A stretch of 13,422 nt of DNA, taken from the NCBI GenBank assembly GCA_023265495.1, contig JAHFTP010000027.1:1-13422 (forward strand). Reading direction: 5' to 3'. The translations under genes were made by a program, and so were the position numbers. Shown here one piece after another: positions 6,639-13,205 of the stretch. Positions within the stretch are counted from its first letter, which is position 1, and each line of letters begins with the position of its first letter. Source of the stretch: Chlamydiota bacterium (GTDB lineage: Bacteria > Chlamydiota > Chlamydiia > Chlamydiales > Rhabdochlamydiaceae). A model generated the notes under the pieces. The model was not told where the DNA came from. It made no database searches and saw only the letters and a program-made list of their open reading frames with translations.

Positions 6639-7184
6639 ATGAATGGTAATCAAAACAACGACTTATTTTCTTCGCATCATATGACCTGGAAAAGTAGAGT
6701 CTTTGTCAGCATAATGATGCTTTGCTTGGCTTTTGTAGGGCTTGTTTTAACAGATACAAAACAAGATGGCTCCTGGGAGTACTGGCGTATTGTCGCAGTT
6801 ATTTATGCGCTTCTGAGTTTAGGTCTTAGTATGTACGTAAGAAAAACGAGCGCTAAGCAATTTCTTCTTACCATATGGCACGAGGTACTACATTGGAGTG
6901 GACTTCTTTTTTCCGTATTTATCGTCTCGGTTATGGTGCAGTCGGGACTAGTGAGTAGATTTTTAGCCAGCATCCAAATGCTCAATCTGCTCGCACTTGC
7001 TACCTTTTTAGCGGGGGTATACATAGAAAAAATGTATCTGTTCGTAGGAATACTCATTGGCCTATTTGCATTAGGCCTTGCCTTTTTACAAAAATATCTA
7101 TTTTTTCTTATGCTGCCACTTACGATTTTTTTTGCCGTAGCTCTAGTGTGGTGGATAAAAACAAAGGAACACGCAAAACAGTGA
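6639..7184 (+). CDS. multi-pass membrane protein, unknown function
   Basis: From this start the product is 181 residues, mostly hydrophobic, with about six predicted membrane helices: VFVSIMMLCLAFVGLVL, WRIVAVIYALLSLGLSMYV, LHWSGLLFSVFIVSVMV, MLNLLALATFLAGVYI, and two more after MYLFVG. It ends in the short charged tail WIKTKEHAKQ. I recognise no family and see no catalytic motif. The open frame begins at 6597, but I chose the ATG at 6639 because GAGGG stands five bases before it and the predicted promoter would start RNA downstream of 6597; the adjacent ATG at 6636 is equally possible. The LicD-like gene follows after ten bases, and its GAGG ribosome-binding site overlaps this gene's TGA, so the two are likely coupled. 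It may be a membrane partner of that enzyme. Confidence 0.7.
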   Translation: MNGNQNNDLFSSHHMTWKSRVFVSIMMLCLAFVGLVLTDTKQDGSWEYWRIVAVIYALLSLGLSMYVRKTSAKQFLLTIWHEVLHWSGLLFSVFIVSVMVQSGLVSRFLASIQMLNLLALATFLAGVYIEKMYLFVGILIGLFALGLAFLQKYLFFLMLPLTIFFAVALVWWIKTKEHAKQ

Positions 7185-7194
7185 GGTTTTGTTT

Positions 7195-8307
7195 ATGAAC
7201 TTATTCTACTATTGGGACTGTTTCACTAGGTGGGTTATGCACTTTGGCATGCCTCTTGTTCAGTGCTACCACCTCTTATGTGCCAGCATCTTTTTAAATG
7301 TGGCAGCAGAAGATGCAAAGGGTCTAGAGAAAGTGGCCAATTATGCACTCACTCCTGTCCAATATGCACTAGTGGGAAGTAAAGCCGTCAGAGTAGAAGG
7401 GGAAAACACCTATGTCATCGAACAACACTTTACTTATACAGATGCCTATATGTGGCATAAAACGGTACTTTCCTACGCGGTACTCCCGGTGAGTGTGGTT
7501 GTGGGAGGCACATTAAAAGCGCTTTCTTATCTTTCAAGCGACGTAAGGCAAAGACATCACGCCTTGGTGGAGAGCCTCTCTTCAACAGAAGTGCGGCCTA
7601 TGATGAACTATTATGAGTCGGTAGGGATAGCAATACAAGACTTTGCAGCAGCAGAGTTTATAGACTCTCCCTCTCATAAGAGAAGGCCTGGAGAGGAAAA
7701 TATTCTCAAAGAGGAAAAAGAAGCTCTTAAGGAAATTTTGGCCATTTTCAATGCCAATAAAATCCTTTGTTGGATGGACTGTGGCAGTTGCCTTGGCGCG
7801 TATCGCTATGGGGGGATTATCCCTTGGGATTGGGATGTCGACCTCGCGATATTACAACCTGATTTTGACAATGCAAAGAAAGCTCTGCAAGCGTTAGATA
7901 AAGAAAAATACTCCGTACAAGACTGGTCCAGCCGAGATAAACCAAAAGCCTATCTAAAAGTATATGTAAAGGCAACAGGTGTCCTCATTGACATCTACCA
8001 CTTTGCTATTGATAAAGAAAAGGGCTCTATTCATTCCGTATTAGCCAATGAGGGGTCTGTCTTCCTCCCCGAGTCTTGGAAAATTAGAGAAAGAAGATAT
8101 ACGATAGATACGCCTTTTGACATTGTTTTCCCTCTGAAAAAAGCAAATTTTGATGGGATAGAAGTTTGGGTGCCAAGGCAGACCAAAAAGTATTTACAGC
8201 AACGCTATGGAGAAAATATTGAGCCGGTTAAGATATATAACGAAGTGGCAGGCATTTATGAAAAAGACCTCTCTCATCCCTACTGGCAGAATGCTTACGC
8301 ACAATAA
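7195..8307 (+). CDS. LicD/fukutin-like nucleotidyltransferase-fold protein
   Basis: The product has 370 residues. The C-terminal half carries the LicD-type core: MDCGSCLGAYRYGG (194-207), then IPWDWDVDLAI (209-219) with three alternating aspartates (D212, D214, D216) that would bind metal and a CDP- or NDP-linked donor. The later ILIDIYHF-like segment (around 265-270) fits the third acidic position. LicD proteins move phosphocholine, or related phospho-groups, onto surface glycans; fukutin relatives move ribitol phosphate. The first 140 residues are not part of that core and hold two hydrophobic stretches (about 15-35 and 90-112), suggesting membrane association. I chose the ATG at 7195 (GAGG eight bases upstream) over an in-frame TTG at 7189. 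Donor and acceptor are unknown. Confidence 0.78.
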   Translation: MNLFYYWDCFTRWVMHFGMPLVQCYHLLCASIFLNVAAEDAKGLEKVANYALTPVQYALVGSKAVRVEGENTYVIEQHFTYTDAYMWHKTVLSYAVLPVSVVVGGTLKALSYLSSDVRQRHHALVESLSSTEVRPMMNYYESVGIAIQDFAAAEFIDSPSHKRRPGEENILKEEKEALKEILAIFNANKILCWMDCGSCLGAYRYGGIIPWDWDVDLAILQPDFDNAKKALQALDKEKYSVQDWSSRDKPKAYLKVYVKATGVLIDIYHFAIDKEKGSIHSVLANEGSVFLPESWKIRERRYTIDTPFDIVFPLKKANFDGIEVWVPRQTKKYLQQRYGENIEPVKIYNEVAGIYEKDLSHPYWQNAYAQ

Positions 8308-8380
8308 TTTAGGCCTATCTACTAACTGATCGGCTAGGCTACTATGATCTCTTATCAAATACTATGGGGACTTGAGTGTT

Positions 8381-8974
8381 ATGGGTAAAATTTTTAAACG
8401 GGGGCTCATTGCTATTGCGCCACTTGCCGTTACACTTGTTTTGATTCTTTGGCTATTTAATGCTTTGGAAGGGATATTTAGCGCCCCATTAAAAACCCTA
8501 TTTGGAAAGTATTACTTCAGTGGTCTTGGTATCATTGTTGCTTTAGTCCTTATTTTTAGCATAGGGACGATTATCAATAACTGGATGATACAGAAGATAT
8601 CTGCCTTTGCAGAGTCTTTATTAACACGTATTCCTCTTGTCAAAACCCTGTATAATTCTATTGGGGAGATGATGAGTTATTTCGGATCCAAAGATAATAA
8701 TAAACAAGGGCAAGTGGTGATGGTCGACTTGGCAGGCGTGCAGTGCATCGGCCTTGTCACGAGAGATACCTTTGAAGAGCTCCCTCCAAACATTGCCAAA
8801 GAAGGGGAGATTGCCGTCTTTCTTCCTATGAGTTATCAAATTGGGGGATATACCGTCCTTGTACATCGCTCTAAAGTAAGAAAAATTGACATGTCCGTAG
8901 AAGAGGGGATGCGTTTTGCTGTCAGCGCCGGTGTGTTAACGCAAAATAAAAAATCTCTTACTGAAGAGAAATAA
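8381..8974 (+). CDS. DUF502 family membrane protein
   Basis: This 197-residue inner-membrane protein has two strong hydrophobic segments (about 8-30 and 45-65), separated by GIFSAPLKTLFGKYYF, and a soluble C-terminal portion. The arrangement 'GLIAIAPLAVTLVLILWLF ... RIPLVKTLYNSIGEMM' followed by a soluble 'VVMVDL ... GLVTRDT ... VFLPMSYQIGGYTVLVHRSKV' region is the pattern of DUF502 proteins. These are widespread in bacteria and have no settled function, although links to membrane organisation have been suggested. The length is normal for the family. Translation most likely starts at the ATG with GGGGA ten bases upstream; an in-frame TTG at 8372 lies too close to that box. It stands 73 bases after the LicD-like gene and ends in a terminator-like hairpin. 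Confidence 0.88.
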   Translation: MGKIFKRGLIAIAPLAVTLVLILWLFNALEGIFSAPLKTLFGKYYFSGLGIIVALVLIFSIGTIINNWMIQKISAFAESLLTRIPLVKTLYNSIGEMMSYFGSKDNNKQGQVVMVDLAGVQCIGLVTRDTFEELPPNIAKEGEIAVFLPMSYQIGGYTVLVHRSKVRKIDMSVEEGMRFAVSAGVLTQNKKSLTEEK

Positions 8975-8982
8975 TTTTTTTT
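8954..8982 (+). terminator. intrinsic terminator overlapping the DUF502 stop codon
   Basis: TCTCTT-ACTG-AAGAGA (8954-8969) forms a six-base stem with a four-base loop inside the last codons of the DUF502 gene. AATAA and a run of eight T (8975-8982) follow. The stem is modest in GC, but the T tract and position make this the best terminator candidate in the window. It separates the upstream genes from the Fic-like gene. Confidence 0.55.
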
Positions 8983-9012
8983 GCATTATCAATTAAGTCT
9001 TTTATTTAAATT

Positions 9013-9041
9013 TTGAAAAAAATTGAATCTTTTGGCATTAT
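9013..9041 (+). promoter_or_regulatory. promoter for the Fic-like gene
   Basis: TTGAAA (9013-9018) and CATTAT (9036-9041) are spaced by 17 bases, immediately after the terminator and 28 bases before the ATG. Transcription would start near 9048, giving a short leader containing AAAGGA seven bases before the start codon. The Fic-like gene therefore appears to be transcribed on its own. Confidence 0.5.
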
Positions 9042-9068
9042 GATCCTTCTTTTAAAAAGGATTGTATT

Positions 9069-10052
9069 ATGAGTGCTGTTTCAAATACTTCTTTCACTGA
9101 CACTTCACTAAGTAGCCTAGGACTCTATCTTGATGAGATTCTTTTGAAAAATGCGTTTTTCATCGAAGATATTGCAGATAGGATAGAAATCATCTGGAAG
9201 AGGGTTGTGCAATGTTTCACCTGCTCTTATCCCGTTGATCGGGCAGCTCCTGTGATTCCCTCCATTGAAAGAATGCAAATGACCTATGGGGGATTAAAAG
9301 AGGAAAAGTGGAGAGAAGGAATCGATGGTCAGCACCAAAAACAGGGAAAATGGGTCTATGATAGAGGGTTGCATAAGGGGGGAAAGGGACCTAAAGAACC
9401 GGGATACTTACAAGGCGTTGAGGCCGCATTTTCCTTTGTTGCACAAACCTTAGGACAACCTACTACTTCCGATTTGTATTTGCGCATTCACAAGGTGGCT
9501 TGTGCTCACTTCAAAGGTGCTGAAAATGGAACGTTGATGGGGCAGGAAAAAGTAGGTGTGTTTAGAGATGTCGACGACAAGATCTATTGGAATTATCTCT
9601 GTGGAGTGCACCGTATGAGGGCAGATGCTAGACGCAGATTTAACCAATTGGATCTGGGCACTATTACACCCTGCGCAGATTATAAAGAGTCTGGCGCAGT
9701 GAATATGGCGTATAAACCTAGAGACCAAAAAGAAATACGGTCTATCTTAGATGGGTATGTAAGGGAGTATGATCAAGAAATTGCTCGCGCTCACACGCGC
9801 AGAGAGAAGCTTACAGCTATAGCTAAGTTTACGCAGCAGGGCTCATGGCTGCATCCTGTTAGAGACGGTTCTGGCCGGACCGGTTTGCTTATACTCAACA
9901 AACAGCTCGTAGAAAATGGATTTACACCAGTCATTCTTGAGCACCCTTATAAACTTGATGTACTGCCCCTTGCTGGGTGTGTGGATTATTTAGAACAGGG
10001 GATGAAAAGATGGGAAAAAGAGCGAAATAAGCTGGAGCACTTGTCCCATTAA
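9069..10052 (+). CDS. Fic-fold protein with a variant core motif
   Basis: This 327-residue protein has no signal peptide or membrane helix. Near the C-terminus is WLHPVRDGSGRTGLLILNK (260-278), aligning with the Fic motif HxFx(D/E)GNGRxxR. H262 (catalytic base), D266 (metal) and G269/R270 (phosphate loop) are kept. Phe is replaced by Val264, Asn by Ser268 and the last Arg by Leu. The following VENGFTPVILEHP also matches Fic proteins. Upstream, LMGQEKVGVFRDVDDKIYW (156-174) fits the beta-hairpin flap that positions the target. I find no clear (S/T)xxxE(G/N) inhibitory motif. Fic enzymes attach AMP or another phospho-group to hydroxyls of proteins, and bacterial pathogens use several as host-targeted effectors. 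Effector status here is inference. The N-terminal 100 residues are unassigned. Confidence 0.75.
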   Translation: MSAVSNTSFTDTSLSSLGLYLDEILLKNAFFIEDIADRIEIIWKRVVQCFTCSYPVDRAAPVIPSIERMQMTYGGLKEEKWREGIDGQHQKQGKWVYDRGLHKGGKGPKEPGYLQGVEAAFSFVAQTLGQPTTSDLYLRIHKVACAHFKGAENGTLMGQEKVGVFRDVDDKIYWNYLCGVHRMRADARRRFNQLDLGTITPCADYKESGAVNMAYKPRDQKEIRSILDGYVREYDQEIARAHTRREKLTAIAKFTQQGSWLHPVRDGSGRTGLLILNKQLVENGFTPVILEHPYKLDVLPLAGCVDYLEQGMKRWEKERNKLEHLSH

Positions 10053-10184
10053 GAAAGCCTATTTTGATGTGATTATCCGTCTTGTTATCAGATGCTTAGT
10101 CTGTTAGAAAATCTATGAAATTCAAGACAGTTCATTTGTGTATTTTGTAAATATTTATAATTTTCAGTTTTTTAAATTATCTTA

Positions 10185-10241
10185 TTGTTTATAGATGTTT
10201 AATTTAATTATATTGAAATTATTTTCACTCTGTTTCAGTAT
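10185..10241 (+). promoter_or_regulatory. promoter region for the SDR/VKOR operon (uncertain)
   Basis: The very AT-rich gap 10053-10273 contains two overlapping promoter-like pairs: TTGTTT (10185-10190) with TATATT (10209-10214) at 18 bases, and TTGAAA (10213-10218) with CAGTAT (10236-10241) at 17 bases. Neither is strong. No terminator for the Fic-like gene is evident in this gap. Confidence 0.3.
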
Positions 10242-10273
10242 TAAGAAATGAAAGTACTAGCAAGGGGTGTGCT

Positions 10274-11344
10274 GTGGCAGGCAAAGAGGTGATTTTAGTA
10301 ACGGGATGCAGCGGAAGAATCGGTTTTAAAGTAGCGGAGAGGTTTTCTCAGAAGTACCAAATTGTGGGATTCGACGTATTTTTGACAGGACATCTCCCTG
10401 GCGTTGAGCTCATAGGAGTGGATATGGCTTCAGAAGAGAGCTTGCGCGAAGGATTAAAGATCGTAAAGGAGAAGTTCGGTAACCGCATAGCTGCGGTCAT
10501 CCACTTAGCCGCCTATTACAATTTTTCTGGAGGCGGGTGGGGGCACTACCAGAGGATCACGGTAGAAGGAACAGAAAAACTATTAAAGGGTTTGCAGGAT
10601 TTTGAAGTAGAGCAGTTTATCTTCTCTAGTACGATGCTTGTACATGCTCCCTGCCAGGTAGGCCAGAAAATTGATGAGAATTGGCCCGTTGTCCCTAAGT
10701 GGAATTACCCTAAATCTAAGGTTTTAACTGAAGCTCTCATTCATAAGATGTGCAAAAATATTCCCCATGTCATTATGCGTATTGCGGGGGTCTATGACGA
10801 TAGATGCCACTCGATTCCTCTTTCTAACCAGATCCAAAGAATTTACGAAAACCAACTAGAAGGACATGTGTTCGCAGGGGATATCACACATGGAGCTTCT
10901 TTTATCCACATGGATGATCTGGTAGAAGCCCTTTATCTTGCAGTCGAAAAAAGAAAGCAAATCCCCGCAGATGTGACGCTTCTCATAGGTGAGGAGCAGA
11001 CACTCAGCTATGATGCCCTGCAAAGAGAATTCTCTCGGTTTATTCATGGAACAGAGTGGAAGACTTGGAGTGTGCCAAAACCTATTGCAAAAATAGGAGC
11101 CTGGTGTATCCAACATTTGCCTTTCATGAAAAAAAGTTTCATCCAGCCATGGATGATAGACTTAGCAGACGACCATTATGAACTCGATGTCACAAAAGCT
11201 AAAAAAATGTTGGGGTGGAAACTCAAGCACAACTTAAAAGATACCATCCCTCAATGGATAGAGGAGCTCAAGAGAGAGCCCCTTGCTTGGTATGATGAAA
11301 ACAAGCTGAAACCCTCACTATCCGTTGTCAAAGCAAAATCATGA
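10274..11344 (+). CDS. NAD(P)-dependent epimerase/dehydratase, extended SDR
   Basis: This 356-residue cytosolic oxidoreductase has a Rossmann fold. The cofactor loop is TGCSGRIG (10-17) after strand VILV, with an acidic residue at D34 that favours NAD over NADP. HLAAYYNF (77-84) follows the next strand. The catalytic triad is visible as FSST (117-120) and Y145-PKS-K149. The C-terminal half is the substrate-binding part, with HYELDVTKAKKMLGW (301-315) typical of extended SDRs that act on nucleotide sugars or similar compounds. The exact substrate cannot be read. I chose a GTG start with AAGGGG a few bases upstream. The stop overlaps the start of the membrane SPW/VKOR protein (ATGA), so the two are coupled, and this enzyme may supply or use reducing equivalents linked to that membrane protein. 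Confidence 0.88.
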   Translation: MAGKEVILVTGCSGRIGFKVAERFSQKYQIVGFDVFLTGHLPGVELIGVDMASEESLREGLKIVKEKFGNRIAAVIHLAAYYNFSGGGWGHYQRITVEGTEKLLKGLQDFEVEQFIFSSTMLVHAPCQVGQKIDENWPVVPKWNYPKSKVLTEALIHKMCKNIPHVIMRIAGVYDDRCHSIPLSNQIQRIYENQLEGHVFAGDITHGASFIHMDDLVEALYLAVEKRKQIPADVTLLIGEEQTLSYDALQREFSRFIHGTEWKTWSVPKPIAKIGAWCIQHLPFMKKSFIQPWMIDLADDHYELDVTKAKKMLGWKLKHNLKDTIPQWIEELKREPLAWYDENKLKPSLSVVKAKS

Positions 11345-12576
11345 AAAATGGTAAAACAAAAGAACTATGCGCCCTTTTTTCTGCCTTGGGCTTATGGCTC
11401 ATTGCAGCTCCCTACACGTTTGGATATGAAAGCCATGCCCTGTCTATGAGCGACCATTTATCAGGGATTTTTCTCCTTCTTACTGCGATTTTTACTCTCT
11501 TGTTTGATAAGAAGCTTTTGTATTGGGTTCCTGTGGTCCTAGGTGTTTGGCTCCAATTTGCGCCTCTTCTTTTCTGGGCTCCCGAGCCCGTTTCCTATGC
11601 CAATGATACACTCGTAGGAATCGTGCTCATCGCTCTTGCCTTTCAGCTTCCTAACATGCAGAAAGTGGCAGAGAATGCATCCATACCTAAAGGGTGGTCC
11701 TTTAACCCGTCAGGATGGACCCCAAGGGTTTGTACATCGTTTCTAGCGATTATCTGCTGGTTTCTTGCGAGGTATTTGTCTGCTTTCCAATTAGGCTACA
11801 TAGATACAGTATGGGATCCCTTCTTTGGCACAGAAACCGTGCAGGTCCTTACGTCGAGCGTAGCGGATGTATTTCCCGTCTCTGATGCGGGGCTTGGAGC
11901 CATGGGCTATACGCTAGAAGCCCTCCTCGGCTGGCTTGGAGGGACTGCAAGATGGAAGAATATGCCGTGGCTTGTGATTGCCTTCGGCTTTTTAGTTGTT
12001 CCTGCAGGCCTTACCAGCATTTTACTGATCATCATGCAGCCGGTGATTGTTGGGGCATGGTGTGGACTTTGTTTAATTATTGCACTTTGCATGCTTATAA
12101 TGGCCACTATCACTGTGCCGGAGCTCGTAGCAACGATGCAACTGCTTGCTGCAAGCAGAAAGAAAAAATCCTTTTGGAAGACCTTTTTCCTAGGGGATCA
12201 AGGAAAGACGGAATCTGCCCCCAAAAAAGAGTCTTCGTTTTTCGGGGTTTCTTTTTCCTGGCGCCTGGCTATTTGTGCACTGCTTGGAATCTGGCTGATG
12301 ACAGCCCCCTATTTGCTTCATATAGGAGGAACCCTCTCTTTTGTCGATTATATCTGCGGCCCGCTTATCGTAACGATTTCTGTTGTATCCATGGCAGAGG
12401 TGGTGCGTAGTTTGCGACTTGTCAATGTGGGTTTTGCTATTGTATTGCTCATTTCTCCGTGGTCATTCACTCACGAGTCAGCGTCCTTTGTTTTCAGCGA
12501 CATTCTTACAGCTTTCTTACTTATTTTTCTTTCTTTGCCCAAAGGGAAGCTGCAACCGGTGCAGGGGAAACGTTAG
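11341..12576 (+). CDS. SPW repeat / VKOR-like fusion membrane protein
   Basis: This 411-residue multi-pass membrane protein begins with two SPW-type two-helix repeats (about 14-50, GLWLIAAPYTFGY, and 65-104, GVWLQFAPLLFW). It ends with two more (about 309-345, GIWLMTAPYLLHIGG, and 361-400, IVLLISPWSF). Between them (about 125-268) is a vitamin K epoxide reductase-like four-helix domain. It includes VLTSSVADVFPVSDAGLGAMGY (169-190) and the helix IVGAWCGLCLIIALC, whose C241-G-L-C244 is the VKOR quinone-side CXXC. The conserved serine is S172, but the cysteines usual in the preceding loop are absent (T166 and P160 stand there). VKOR proteins pass electrons between thiols and quinones; without the loop pair the partner must differ or the activity must be altered. 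No Shine-Dalgarno box is seen, and translation appears coupled to the SDR gene. Confidence 0.82.
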   Translation: MKNGKTKELCALFSALGLWLIAAPYTFGYESHALSMSDHLSGIFLLLTAIFTLLFDKKLLYWVPVVLGVWLQFAPLLFWAPEPVSYANDTLVGIVLIALAFQLPNMQKVAENASIPKGWSFNPSGWTPRVCTSFLAIICWFLARYLSAFQLGYIDTVWDPFFGTETVQVLTSSVADVFPVSDAGLGAMGYTLEALLGWLGGTARWKNMPWLVIAFGFLVVPAGLTSILLIIMQPVIVGAWCGLCLIIALCMLIMATITVPELVATMQLLAASRKKKSFWKTFFLGDQGKTESAPKKESSFFGVSFSWRLAICALLGIWLMTAPYLLHIGGTLSFVDYICGPLIVTISVVSMAEVVRSLRLVNVGFAIVLLISPWSFTHESASFVFSDILTAFLLIFLSLPKGKLQPVQGKR

Positions 12577-12588
12577 AACACCTTTTTT

Positions 12589-13011
12589 CTATAGAGACTT
12601 TCGCAAGAAATACATGGTACTCTGCTTTTCAAAGCCTGTGCGAACAAATTCTATTTCGTATCCAAGTTTTTGGTAGAAAGGCAGAGCCTCCCAATCCATG
12701 GTATTGACAGTGGTAAAGGTACAAGATCTGTCTTTAGCTGCTTTTTCTGCTGCCTGCATTAGCTGGGTGCCAAGGCCTCTTCCTCGCATGGAGTCGTCCA
12801 CCCAAAGTAGATCGACATGCAGACAGCCAAAAAGAGAGAATCCTGTTAGTCCACCCAGTAGTTTCCCCTCCGTATTTTTGTGGAAAATAGCCACTGTTCT
12901 CACAGCGCTCATTGCTTTTTTTGCGAAAGCGTTGGTATTGAGGCCAACAAATAAAAGTTCTTCGAGATCCTTAGGAATAGATTCTTGATAGACAAGGCGA
13001 TACTCGCTCAT
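12589..13011 (-). CDS. GNAT family N-acetyltransferase
   Basis: This 140-residue cytosolic enzyme transfers an acetyl group from acetyl-CoA to an amine. The acetyl-CoA pyrophosphate loop is R76-G-R-G79-L-G81 (motif R/QxxGxG/A), preceded by the strand LHVDLLWVDDSM (64-75). It is followed by the helix GTQLMQAAEKAAKDR and the late motif ALPFYQKLGYEIE (109-121), all diagnostic of GNAT. The length is standard for a single-domain member. The start is well supported by AGGAG six bases upstream. The gene converges on the SPW/VKOR gene with only 12 bases between stop codons and no separate terminator visible. Its leader contains a long inverted repeat. The substrate, small molecule or protein, cannot be inferred. 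Confidence 0.9.
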   Translation of the reverse strand: MSEYRLVYQESIPKDLEELLFVGLNTNAFAKKAMSAVRTVAIFHKNTEGKLLGGLTGFSLFGCLHVDLLWVDDSMRGRGLGTQLMQAAEKAAKDRSCTFTTVNTMDWEALPFYQKLGYEIEFVRTGFEKQSTMYFLRKSL

Positions 13012-13038
13012 GTAAGTCTCCTGCTTTAGGACAATATG

Positions 13039-13068
13039 CTAGAGAAAGTTTGAAAAACTTTCTACTAG
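13039..13068. repeat. long inverted repeat in the GNAT leader
   Basis: AGAAAGTTT (13043-13051) and AAACTTTCT (13055-13063) are perfect nine-base arms with a three-base spacer. CTAG on each outer side extends the pairing by four more with one unpaired A (13064). The element lies 27 bases upstream of the acetyltransferase start, between that gene and the divergent gene at 13206. No T tract follows on either strand, so it is more likely an operator or a leader hairpin than a terminator. Confidence 0.6.
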
Positions 13069-13205
13069 GAAGAAAATGCAGCGATCCTGAAATTTTACTT
13101 GAAATAGAATTGTTACTATTTTAATTGATTTTTATTTTCTAATTGATTGAAATTTTTGTCGAATAATAAAGCAATTTGTCGTTTTTTATAAAAATAGGGG
13201 GAATT

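Noticed and set aside
7189..7194. TTG as the start of the LicD-like gene
   Set aside because: It lies only two bases after GAGG, whereas the ATG at 7195 has normal spacing.
8309..8340. Partial inverted repeat (GCCTA ... TAGGC) after the LicD-like gene as a terminator
   Set aside because: Five-base arms with a large loop and no T tract.
8372..8380. TTG as the start of the DUF502 gene
   Set aside because: It is one base after the GGGGA box; the ATG at 8381 is better spaced and matches the usual family N-terminus.
11952..12410. Plus-strand open frame of 152 codons in another frame within the SPW/VKOR gene
   Set aside because: It is rich in Cys, His and aromatic residues without domain structure, and the overlapping frame carries SPW and VKOR features.
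13187..13192. TATAAA as the -10 box of the gene at 13206
   Set aside because: The start site would fall inside the ribosome-binding site and no -35 box is correctly placed.
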